Positions 32,133-42,885 of a stretch of 64,000 nt of DNA are shown piece after piece. Source of the DNA: Leptasterias polaris (taxonomy: Eukaryota > Echinodermata > Asteroidea > Forcipulatida > Asteriidae); the NCBI GenBank assembly GCA_037783415.1, contig JAZGTN010000007.1:503501-567500 (forward strand). The letters are read 5' to 3'. The notes under the pieces are model-generated. The model worked only from the letters and a program-made list of their open reading frames with translations. It ran no database searches and was not told where the DNA came from. Each line of letters begins with the position of its first letter. Position 1 is the stretch's first letter. Both the position numbers and the translations under genes were made by a program.

Positions 32133-33838
32133 TCGATCCATTCTACGCGTGATGCACATTATTTAAATATAAACACGATACACACCAATAGGTGGTCTCC
32201 AACCCTCTTCCCCTTGTCATACTCTTTTATGACCGTGAAAATGTTGACAAATTCGGATGGCCCTTCTAAAGGTTTAAAAAATGTAAACATGTTATTTTGG
32301 TTATTAGCTGTTTCTCTGATTAGGTTAAGAAAGGACGTAAATCTCAATCACATTCTGTCTTACTCTGAGTTTATTTATTTTTAATATTTTAGTTGTGCTA
32401 TAAACAAGTACATCATACACGAACTTAGACACACGGGGACATAGGATTTGAATTTCAAGAAATTACCCTTTAGAGTATTGTAGCTTGGCAATTTCACTGG
32501 ACCAGATATACTTGTTAAAAGACCCAAATACTTTAAGACAAGCCCAGTATACTGTCAAGATCACAGCGGCTCTTTTCAGAGCCAACACTCCACCCAAGAG
32601 ATTTATTTACACATGGTTATACCAGCAAGTTTACTAGTCATAGTTACTTCTTGCTACTTAGAATTTATTACTGTAGGATTCTATTAGCAAAACTAATGGT
32701 GTATTTAAAAAAAGAAAACAATAATATATTATAATAAGAAAAATAACTGGATTTATATAGTGCCAAATTACCAAAAACAATGTTCAGAAAATCAAACATA
32801 AAGTTTACTGATCTTTATTTAGCATTGTGAATTTTCCCGTTTACCACTTCTTTATATCTGATGTGTGCCTTTACTTTGGCACCTTGTCAGTGGAGGAATT
32901 TGACAGGGTCTACTGCCCTGATCGATAGATTGTCAGTATTTATGGAAGTCCAGCCATGCTGTGTTACAGAGACCTGCCAAATGTTGTTCTGAACCAAGCC
33001 TTCTACAGATTTAAATGTTGTAATTCTATCTTTGAGAGAGCAAGGCCATTATCATTTTTCGAAGGGCACTTCCATTTTGAAAGGACGCCAAGACCAGAGG
33101 CAACAGAGGCCTCCGTTCCCGATGTAATAAATGCATCGAGGAAGAACATTATTTTTTGGTCATGACCCGGTACTGATATTGGAGTTGTGGGTATTTTTTT
33201 CACTGCAGAGCTCAAAGCGGGAAGTATGTTTACCGGTACAAATATCACATCATATCAATGCAGAGCTGCCAATATTTTCATCTTGTAATCAGGGAGATAT
33301 TTAGAATTACATTCAACATAACAAGGACAACATTTCCACAATCATGAATGTTCATCAGACCCATTAACAACAAAAATTTGGGTTTTTCAGGGAATTTTCT
33401 GCAGAATCAAAGAGACTTGACAGCTTGTTATCTTAATAATGTTTCCTGTGTTACCGAACGTTAAAAGAAAAATAATATTTTGATGTATTTTTGGCATGCC
33501 GTGGCAGAGCAGAGCAGTTTAGTGCATCGGACTAAAGTTCTAATGGCTGAGCCATGAGGCTATGGGTTCGAATCCTGGTCATGACACTTGGGAACAGTAT
33601 GTTCAGGTGAAGTAGAGCGAAGAGCAGATTTCTTTATATCACCAGGGGAACATTAACATGTTTGAATTCAGGTAAAGGCCTGACATTTCTCATTCCTACA
33701 CCTGCTAGAGTTTCACTTTACTTTGAGTGTCAATACTTGGTCTCTGACCCAACAGCCAAGATGGTTGTTTAGTGTCATACGAGCCATGGTTGATGACACA
33801 TCAATTGTCCTGAAGGATCGTACATGAAGCAACGGTCG
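32133..33838. other. Intergenic region between MTHFSD and TMEM167A
   Basis: No exon is recognised. A tRNA-derived SINE (33496-33605, box B GGGTTCGAATCCTGG) and a dispersed repeat at 33040-33120 (AAGGGCACTTCCATTTTGAAAGG, related to 45800-45860) are present. The two genes converge on this stretch. Confidence 0.5.
33496..33605 (+). mobile_element. tRNA-derived SINE
   Basis: CCGTGGCAGAGCAGAGCAG, then GCTATGGGTTCGAATCCTGG, then GACACTTGGGAACAG. The head is tRNA-like but has an irregular anticodon region, so it is not called as a tRNA gene. Confidence 0.65.
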
Positions 33839-35514
33839 TCATGACCAGAATAAGATGCTGAATGCCATGGCAACGCAACAGACGGCAATATAGGGGCTTT
33901 TCCTCTCTCCGATTCTCGCACACTTCCAGAAGATTCCTAAGAAGCTGTAAAATTAGAACAGATGGAGAAACGTAACAGTACCAAAAAAATAAAAATAAAA
34001 GGCAGGACTGAATAACAAGAAAAAATGTAGTTTCGTAACTCACACCAAATTTTGAGCTTTACTTAAAGTAGTCTATTTCAAGATTTGAGAAAGTTGCAAG
34101 CTTTCATTTCAGGTTTTGCATACAAACAATCTGCCAATGATAGTTTATTGAAAACTAAAAATAAATGTGTTGTTTTCAAGGGTATTGTACAAGAAGTGAA
34201 AATGAGGCAAATCTCAACACGGGGAGACGGATAGGGCTGAAATTGCAACAGAATCCCCAAAGACTACTCAAGATTAATCCCGTCAGGTAGAGACCCTTCG
34301 GGAGGACAGTTACCATCAATCATTGCAACTGCCTGAGGAAACATTTTCCCCACAATTTCAACGGAGACAAAAAACTGGATGGGAACTTATGGGCGTAGAC
34401 TCACCCATCTTTGTTTTTGTCCAGTAGACGTGGCGCTAGTCCTCTAATGTATGCACATGTGCAGATCAAGAGTAAAACAACACTCAGAAGACTCTGGAAG
34501 TTGAATAAGGCAGACTAAGGGGGGAAAAAGAAGATAAATTGTAAGTAAAGTTCCTACTCGCTCCTACTCCTAGGACATCAACTTTCTGAATCTGACCTAC
34601 CAACTTGTGTAAAGAAGACAATGAAGAAATTTCAGTTTTTAGACGTAGGAGAAAAGAATAAACCCCAAAGAGGGAAACCCATGCAGTCAGGCAGGGACTA
34701 GAAACCCAATCCATATGCAAGGCTTTGGTCTGGGTTTCGAACTGGGTTCCACAGAGTACAGACATGACAGAGGTGAAAACTGAAAGTGAATCTTTTAAAG
34801 GCATTAGGTTAAGGTAGGCAGGGACAGAAACCACTGAGCATGATGACTGAGCATTCCGAGTCAACCTGACTGCTAGTTGGGATAATCGTAACCCTCCCGC
34901 CTCCATCGCGTCGGGAGGATGGATGGTTTTCCGTTATGTTGGGCGCAATCTTTGAAGATGGCCTTTTAAAAATTCTTTGTCGTTCAACTGTAATCTTCAC
35001 CACTTGTCGTGAAATATAAAATTGGCCATCTTCAAAGATTGCGCCCAACAGTTACGTTTAAATCGCAGCAACAGTTACATTTAAACGAATACGGAATGCC
35101 ATATGTGGGTAGTTTTTTAAAAAGCTTACACCCATCAGATGGTAGACTAGCTGAACCGACCAGTTCATACATTCATCATTACATGTACGTCAGCTCGATC
35201 GGCAGCACTGCTTGTCTGTGGCCGTGTAGGGAATGCGCTGTATTAATTGTTTATAAAAATGGCTGTTTCTGAATCTTAGCTTTAAAAGAAATGGTCAGGA
35301 CGTGTGGCCAAGGATTCAGCTAGCCTTGGCCACAGAAGTGGGGCTACACTGCTTGTTGATTGTTTTAGTGTCATACTCATCAGTCATATTCAAAATCATC
35401 CATCATTCATACACAAAAAATACGTCCGCAAACTGGACAAACGTTCTTGGTCAATTTCAGCAGGCCCGAAAACTTAATATACCCACCCAAAAACCTCATT
35501 ACTTGACTCACCAT
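33839..35514 (-). CDS. TMEM167A: TMEM167A / Kish homologue, complete, three exons
   Basis: Minus-strand exons are 35514-35512 (the ATG alone, donor ATG/GTGAGTC), 34514-34405 and 33944-33839, joined with matching phase. The product is 72 residues, the usual length of the family. It starts [20 protein letters not shown], followed by [18 protein letters not shown], and ends [20 protein letters not shown] then [13 protein letters not shown]. The two hydrophobic segments (about residues 9-27 and 54-70) flank a conserved loop. Kish proteins sit in the early secretory pathway/Golgi and are needed for constitutive secretion. Similarity to the vertebrate A paralogue is strong across the whole length, and the B paralogue fits poorly. 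The exon-1 assignment rests on the ATG being followed immediately by a good donor, and on the phase. Confidence 0.93.
34660..34720 (-). mobile_element. SINE fragment in TMEM167A intron 1
   Basis: CCCATGCAGTCAGGCAGGGAC and GAAACCCAATCCA are the reverse complement of the single 27-bp unit and flank seen at 9965-10010. Confidence 0.55.
34937..35050. mobile_element. Short inverted-repeat element in TMEM167A intron 1
   Basis: Perfect 27-bp arms at 34937-34963 and 35024-35050 (TGTTGGGCGCAATC ... GATTGCGCCCAACA) enclose about 60 bp. Confidence 0.75.
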
Positions 35515-35639
35515 TGTCACTGTAGTAACAAAATTCTACTTTTCAGTTCAACAACCACGAAATGGCTCTAAATCATTCCTAAAAACTTGTCGATTGTGCA
35601 GATTCCTGACGACGTACATCCAGAAATCCACGTCTCATT

Positions 35640-36356
35640 TAACTTGGCCGTGTATTGTCAACGGAGGGCGCACTTCACACTCACCCATTGATCTCCATTA
35701 TACTGACAGTAAATGGAGATCAATATGCACTCACCGTATAAATTAACAATCCTTGTATTGTCAAAGGAGGGCGCACTTCACCCTCACCGTTATAAATAAA
35801 CAATCATTATCTCTTCACACGGACGGTGGTTCGTGTCTGTCGATCGTGTTTGTTGATAACGTATCACAAATTGATGTAAGCTGTTTCTGTATTGATTTAT
35901 GTAAATGTCTGGCACTTTGATAGCTCCGCCTTACACCATTTTTCACTTCACTGTGAATACATGTTTTTAATAATCCTATTGATTTTTAGTGCTGTAATTT
36001 TGCAGCTATCTGCATACCGGTCTGGAATTGTCGATTTGCATTGCGTAAAATGTTCGCTTGCAAGCTAGTGTAGTTTAATTTACAAACCGGTGTTTTCGCC
36101 ATCTTCCTCCATGATTAATTGTAGACCTTCCTGATCCTGCTGAACTGCATGCTAAACCATTCCACACTCGATCGACCCTCGGTGTTTGCCGCCGATTGCA
36201 TGCCTGCGCCTGCCGTACCTGGATTGTAATGTTAGCAAGCATGATGTACATGTTGTAGCTGTACCAAGGAGAGAACGACCAACTGTTGCTGCTGCTGGAG
36301 AAATCGGCAGTGGGAGAGGCAGAGACTCTCGGAATAAATTTAACTAGATTTCAAGG
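35640..36356. promoter_or_regulatory. Probable promoter region upstream of TMEM167A, possibly bidirectional
   Basis: It lies directly upstream of the TMEM167A first exon on the minus strand. It contains a duplicated segment (TGTATTGTCAA(C/A)GGAGGGCGCAC), a hairpin (ATTGATCTCCATT ... AATGGAGATCAAT at about 35694-35732), and two TATAAA(T) sequences facing the plus strand near 35738 and 35790. A plus-strand stretch ending TTTCAAG/GTGAGTT at 36355 has a good donor and could be a noncoding first exon. Assignment is by position and motifs only. Confidence 0.4.
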
Positions 36357-36818
36357 TGAGTTTTGCTAAATAAAGTATTAAAGAACTGAACTGAAATGAA
36401 TTGAATGCTTGTATTGTAGTAGTAGTACTACTACTACTAGTAGTGTTCCTTGCTCCATGGTGAGTCCCATTGCAGTTGATGTACATACAGCTGGCTGAAC
36501 TGCTGTAACTGTAAGTGCAAGCAGATAATTTCGTCTGTCAATTTTGGTTTCGTCTGTCAATTTTGGTGTATGGTATTTTTGGTAATTTTTGAAAGGTTGG
36601 TGCTGATTTTGATTAATTTAGTAAACATGTTTACAAATATACACTTCACGTTCTAAAGGCAATACCGGTCTGCTAAAATACATTCAGACACGACAGACAA
36701 TCTGTTTTCTCCTACTGTACTGAGGTTGTATTGTATGCTTTTGATGTAGTGTTGTTCCAATGACAATCGTTCCAACTATAGTTGGGACTGGTCCCAACTT
36801 GAGTGTTCAAGTTGGGGC

Positions 36819-37026
36819 GTCCCAACTGTAGTTGGAAGCCACTAAAAACTAACCTCGTCCTCTACAGCGGTTCGGAACTTTTCGTGTGCTCTCGGGACGG
36901 GTCATTCGTGGGATCGTCGCGAACCGAGAGAGGAGTATCAGCGCAGCCGGAATGTTCCGAGAGCACACGAAAAGTTCCGAACCGCTGTAGAGGTTAGTTT
37001 TTAGTGGCTTCCACTGTAGTTGGGAT
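36819..37026. mobile_element. Foldback MITE
   Basis: Arms TTGGAAGCCACTAAAAACTA ... and TAGTTTTTAGTGGCTTCCA continue inward through CTACAGCGGTTCGGAAC and GTTCCGAACCGCTGTAG to about 65 bp each. Confidence 0.85.
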
Positions 37027-40000
37027 CGCCCATAGAACTCTATAGAGTACAGGATGTACTGTCCAGGAGGAGGATGAGCCTCTGCAAAGAACCATGATCG
37101 ATCATGGGGACTGTGACATGCAGGCGTAGAGCTCCCCCTCCTGAACTTGTTCATTAATTATGTCGGTTTTGAGCCCAGTTTTGGCTTTACATGTAGAATA
37201 AAAGATGAGTGTGAAATTTGTCATGTGGTTTTGGTGCCAACCTTGTCATGAATAAAAAGAAACTAAAAAGGAGGTGGGAATAACATATATTCCACCTTTA
37301 TTTACCTGAAAAAGTCTACTTTTTTGATCGACCTTCAAAAATATACTATAGTTGGTGCGATTGTCAAGTTGGGGCGTAACAGTGTTATTAGTGTCTACTT
37401 TAATTAATTAGTCGCTCTTAAGCCACATGTTTGCTGTTTACTTTAATTTTGTTTTATATTTTTTGCATTTTCATGTCATTTTGAGTATGTTTGTCTTGGT
37501 CAAATAAATAATAATAATATTAATAAATAATAACAATAATAATTTGCATTAATGAACCATGCTAACGGATTTGCCTTGTTTCTGGATCAATTCAGACTTG
37601 AAGTTGAAGCTTTCATAGTGTATGAAGTGGAAAACTTAGTAGGTTCAAGGTTCAAGGTTCATTTATTTTCCACTGTATCAAAACAAAAGATGACATTATC
37701 ACTCAAAAGAGATCAGTAAAGAATACAACTTCAAAGTATAGATGTCAAGAACTAGATAGAAAACAAATAATTATGACACTGCAGAGGGATCCATTTTAGA
37801 AGCAGAGCTTGTAGGCAATGGTACCAAAAGACATGCATTTGCAGTGAGACAGAGAGAAAAATATGTAAAAAAATATGTGAACTAAGGCCGAGCCGAGCCT
37901 TTAGTGGAGTACACATAGGTTTATGCCTAGGGAGTAGGACTAAAAACTATAAGAATAAATTTCCTTTCCTGGGACTGAGGAGTAACAGTTCAAACATTTA
38001 GGGCGGTCAGTTCGGAAGGCACTGGTTTCCTTTCTCACCTTCCACCTCTAAGACCCCGATTCAAATCCCATGGGGGGGGGGGGGGCCCACTATGTCAAGT
38101 TGTGGATTGGGTTTTCAGTTTTTTGAAGGGAAGTTGCTTCCAGAACAGTTGTAACCACTAGACAGCTGTTTGAATATTTTTGGGGAAAATTATTAATTTT
38201 CTGATCCCAAATTGTCAAATCATGTTTTGGAAGTTTAAATTCCAGAGTTGTCATGTCAAAGAAAACAAACTTCCTTAGTAATACAAAAGAAATGTTTTCT
38301 TTCATATTTTTGTCATTTGATTAAAATATTTTTTTGAAAATACTGTAGGAAAAACTATGCAATGCAATTTGATATTTATTTATCTGTGTAAAGCAGTAAT
38401 AAAAGTGTGTTTGTTTTGTTCAGCTCCGATATACCAAATCATTGCCCTTACATTGTAAGCAGACATTTTGTTTATTCTGGTTATTTCTGTTTGTTGTCTC
38501 AAACAATATTTACATCATAGATGTGTGTGTATTATGTACATTGCCACGTTCTCCCTTAACAGTGGTCCGCTGGCCAAATGCCAGTTTAGACACATGAGGA
38601 CTTAAAGGCTTGTACACTATTGGTAAGATCGAGAAACACAATAGTTCACAGATTCACACATAACTTACATGATTTAAAGTAAGTAATGGTAGAAAGGGTT
38701 CCTTAAAATATTTCTGCCTAAAATGCTATCGTTTCTGAGAAATTAGTAAAACAATAGTTTTTATCACGCGCGATAATAAACTCGATGTTTGAAAAATAGA
38801 AAACACATAAGGTCTATTTTCACTATTTTCTCGTAACCTCGATGACCAATTGAGCTCAAATTTTCACAGGTTTGTTATTTCATGTATGTGGTTGATTACA
38901 CAAAACATGAACACTGTCTGTGATTATTTTGTCAGCTCTGCCAATCCTGTATAATACCTTTAAGTCAGAATTCTCTCGAAGTGGTCAGGCTGACTAGTTC
39001 ATTGTTGGAAAGCGTCCCTAGTTCATTTGAAAGATTGACTAGTGACAAAGCTGACGGACTAGTGAATTGACAAGCTAACTGGTCCTGCTGGCCAGTCACT
39101 GAACAAATTAATAGCAAATCCTGCATTGGTAGGTTTTGTCAGTTAACTATCGATCCGAATTCTTGTATTTTAGCAATTGAGACTAAACAAATTATAATTC
39201 ACAACAACTCGTTTCTGTTCAATTTTCAACATATGTCTAGGTTCTTGGAAAGTGCATTTTATGACACCAACACTACAATCTCTTAAAAATTTAATTTAGT
39301 TTTACTATTGCATTATTACGTTAAATGAGTACTTACTAATTTAATAAGTATGTGGGTTCGAATCCCACCCGAGTGATTTGCCTGTGGATTTTTTTCCACA
39401 GAACTCGGGTAAGTACTGAGTATACAGTGCTTAACACACATCGGTGTAAATGTAAAAAATCAAATTATATTCAAATTGGAAATTTATGTTTTCAAGCCTT
39501 GATTCATTTAGAGTTTAACCTTCATTGCTCAACCTGACGACCACAATCGTATCAGTTGACATTTCAAACAATGTAGGATTCTGTGAATGCGCTGATAGTG
39601 ACAGATGTCACTGACAGACCTCACAACAAATCAAGGACCAGTTGCCTCAGGGTTTGGTTATGATGGATAAACTGCGTGCCTGGAAGATTGGCATTAATTA
39701 TGCAATCGGTGTGCATCCAAATAAACTCAGGTCTCAAATCTGTGATAGAAAATCCACAAGACCGCAGGTCTTGTACATTTAGCTCAAAATGTTCACTGGA
39801 CCACCGTCTTTTTACTATTTCTATGTCCATCTCTATTTCTATGCTCGCTGGTACTCGTTGAAAGCCTGTTCAGCAACTTAACGAGGATTGAGGTGTGGTG
39901 CCTTAAGACGGTGGACACTTTTGTGCAAGGTACTCTATACATTTGTTGTGTAGGTAAAAAGCTTGTGACTTTAGGCACTGATATTTGACTAGACCAGAAT

Positions 40001-40791
40001 TAAAATGAGGCAAAACTTTCTGACATAGTTTAGCAATACATTTAACTGTTTTGTGGGTAAAAAGGCAAAATATACCTTTGGTTTTTTGAATCGCTCTATT
40101 GTGTTTTCCTACATGTATATGAACATAAACAATCAAACTAACCTGTCGAAATTTCATTTCATTTCAAAAGGTGGTCACGTTTTTGAGATATGACAAAAAA
40201 TCTGGAGTAGTTACGTCCACGCAGGAAGAATTATCCCTTAGGAATTTACACAATCTGAGAAACGTTTCTGACAGAAACGTTTCTCAGATTCAAATTTGGG
40301 GGCATGAAAACTTGAATCTTTTTACATAATCACATTCTTCGAAGTGAAATGTTTCTCAAAATGTTTAATACTATCGAAAGCTGCTGTAGGCTTCTAACCA
40401 ATAAGTTTTGTATTACCATCAATTTGAAGAATGATTACTAAATGTATACAGACCCTTTACATGTAAGTAAACTTCATTACTCAAAAACTAATTGAAAAGT
40501 ATTAACCAGACTCAAAAATAACATTTGAACATAATTTGTTCAAGATATTACACAGTGAGGTATAAATCCAATTGTAAAGTACAAGAACGCCGGACTTGTT
40601 TAATCATGAATTGACTGGTACGACACTAAAATCACGCGCCTGTGGTCCATTGCTACACTGTACATACACATGTACATGTAGTCAACAATGGGATTTACAT
40701 GTAGATGTAGTTAACTTGATTTGTACACCAGTAGCAATCAAGTGCATCCAAATGAACTACATCGTCAACAATGGAATATCATGTTGTTAAC
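37027..40791. other. Gene-poor region with SINE, LINE-end and dispersed repeats
   Basis: The contents are a LINE-like 3' end (37637-37900), the tRNA-head SINE (37995-38115), the dispersed element at 38605-38955, a SINE fragment (39350-39460, GGGTTCGAATCCCACC), and the GAAACGTTTCTCAG element (40155-40460). One unassigned frame on the minus strand (39870-39621) is listed separately. Confidence 0.5.
39621..39870 (-). other. Unassigned open frame, possible exon
   Basis: A minus-strand frame opens after an AACAG acceptor-like site and runs to a TGA at 39621. It encodes VKRRWSSEHFELNVQDLRSC, a middle part with RPEFIWMHTDCI, and IINANLPGTQF near the end. Composition looks more protein-like than neighbouring chance frames, and it is not a simple repeat. 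No family is recognised and no partner exon was found. Confidence 0.2.
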
Positions 40792-40917
40792 ATTCTTTTT
40801 AATTGGCTTGATTTGTAAACCAGCAACTTATCTTGCCTGGATTTTAGTAGCGGCGCCACCAGACTTTAAAATTTGTAGGGCAACTGAAGTGGAAAATGTG
40901 TGTGGGATGTCTTTTCA
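40792..40917. repeat. 126-bp direct repeat, copy 1
   Basis: Appears identical over its length to 42056-42181. It begins ATTCTTTTTAATTGGCTTG and ends GGGATGTCTTTTCA. The flanks differ on both sides. Confidence 0.92.
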
Positions 40918-41256
40918 TCGAAACTGTGGACTTGACAAAAGGAATCCAAGTGTTTTGACAGAGCAAGGACGTCCTTGCTTCACGAAACCAATGAGATCAA
41001 GGCCTATATTTACACTGAGGTCACAGAGGTCATGGCCTCAGTTGTCCTGGTCGTGGCCTTGGTGCCCCTTCAAAAGTTTCCCATAGACTTTAATTTGGTT
41101 CCAAAGGAAGTGCAGTTCGCAAAATGAAAATGGTGTTGTTCTCTCAAAGATGAGTTTCCAGGTTTAGGATGTCGCTAATCAATCAAATGTCGCTAATCAA
41201 TCAAAAGGGAAGATGTCGTTGAGTTGGGACTTTGCCACAGTCCTCTTGTCAATGTT

Positions 41257-41697
41257 AATAATAATAATAATAATAATAATGGCTTCTTATATAGCGCTCA
41301 TATCCGTCACTCAGTGACGCTCAAGGCGCTTCAACAGTCAATATTTTCCTGCAAGGTATATATGTGGAGCTACTTTTTGAATTTTGAGGCCTATTTCTTT
41401 ACATAGCACCATGTAATGGTTTACAAGGTGCTGTGGCGCAATATGCAGCCGATCAAACCCGGAACACCGGGGCAAACCCCTTCTCTTTTCGATAAGTGCA
41501 CTGGGTTCTTTACGTGCATTACACAACACACGGGACCAACGGCTTTACGTCCCATCCGAAAGACGAAGCAATAATGGTTAAGTGTCTTGCTTAATAAGGA
41601 CACAAGTGTCACGACCGGGACTCGTACCCACACTCTGCTGAACAGAAACACCAGAGCTTGAGTCCGGTGCTCTTATCCGCTCGGCCACGACACTAAC
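41257..41697 (-). mobile_element. tRNA-derived SINE, minus strand, with AAT tail
   Basis: Read on the minus strand, GTCGTGGCCGAGCGGATAAG is the head, then GGGTACGAGTCCCGG (box B-like), GACACTTGTGTCC, GGATGGGACGTAAAGCC, and at the far end GCGCTATATAAGAAGCC then (ATT)n at 41257-41281. Confidence 0.8.
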
Positions 41698-42055
41698 CAT
41701 GTTAGTTGGATTTAACGTCTGTGCCGCTCCTCAAAGTGTTAAAAACTTCTCATTAACTGGCATTGTACATGTATTCATTTAGTGTGTAATACAAATAAAA
41801 AATGGTGTATGCAATTAATACTTTTAAGCTACACGCGTCATGGGGGTCTCTACTCGACAAGCTCTGCTTTTTTGGAAACCCCCACCACTTAATCACCCTC
41901 TATTCTGTATTGAATGACCCCTGATGCAGGCCTCAAATTAACCCACGGCACTCTCATCAATTCCCGTGGTCTCCTGTACATTGTTTTTAGCATTTTGCTG
42001 CGAGCATTACAAAGAAAATTGCCTGCTCATAGAGTGATATTTTTTTACACCTAAA

Positions 42056-42181
42056 ATTCTTTTTAATTGGCTTGATTTGTAAACCAGCAACTTATCTTGC
42101 CTGGATTTTAGTAGCGGCGCCACCAGACTTTAAAATTTGTAGGGCAACTGAAGTGGAAAATGTGTGTGGGATGTCTTTTCA
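42056..42181. repeat. 126-bp direct repeat, copy 2
   Basis: Matches 40792-40917 throughout. About 1.14 kb separates the two copies. Confidence 0.92.
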
Positions 42182-42714
42182 GCCACAAAAATACATCATG
42201 AATATTTGTTCTGTTTGTTGAGAAAATAACACTGTGAAGGTTCTAGTTTTATTTGTTAAAACTGCGTGCATTTTCACTCACGTTTAAGGATCAAATCATC
42301 TCCTGAGTTTAATTGACACAGTTTCACCAACGAACATTAACTTAAAAAGTCTGTCTGAATAAATAATGTCATGTCATTTAAATCAACGAGCTAAAATATA
42401 AAGCGTGCAACTCCCCCTCAATATCACCCCTTAACATCACGCCTTAACGCTAAACCAACATCTGTACAACATCTGTAAGCTGTACAAAATACAAAATTGT
42501 AATCAATGTTTGAGTGCAATGGTGAGAATAATTTCATTTCAGGTTGTTGAAAGATGGAGAGGTCTACATGTATTAATTGAGGCAAGCCAATTAGTAGGCC
42601 TAATGGTTTGCATAATTAATGCCACACGACCAACAATCCTCCAATCAAATTACAAGAATCTGCTTACTACTTTGTTGTTTTATATAATAGATGTAAATTT
42701 TTGCATCAGGGATA

Positions 42715-42885
42715 ACAAAACAAATATAATTTGGTTTTTACCCTTACACCGATGTGTGTTCAGCACTGTATACTCAGTAATTACCCGAGTTCTGTGAAAA
42801 AAAATACACAGGCAGCCGTGGGTTCGAATCCCACCCGAGTGATTTGCCTGTGGATTTTTTTTTCACAGAACTCAAGATAGTATTT
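42715..42885. mobile_element. SINE copies in head-to-head arrangement
   Basis: ACACCGATGTGTGTTCAGCAC and CCCGAGTTCTGTGAAAAAAA (reverse) lead into GGGTTCGAATCCCACCCGAG and TTTTTTTCACAGAACTC (forward). Related tails lie at 39350-39460 and 63545-63610. Confidence 0.55.

Noticed and set aside
40918..42055. LTR retrotransposon bounded by the 126-bp repeats
   Set aside because: The repeats lack TG...CA ends and a target duplication, and no gag or pol sequence lies between them.
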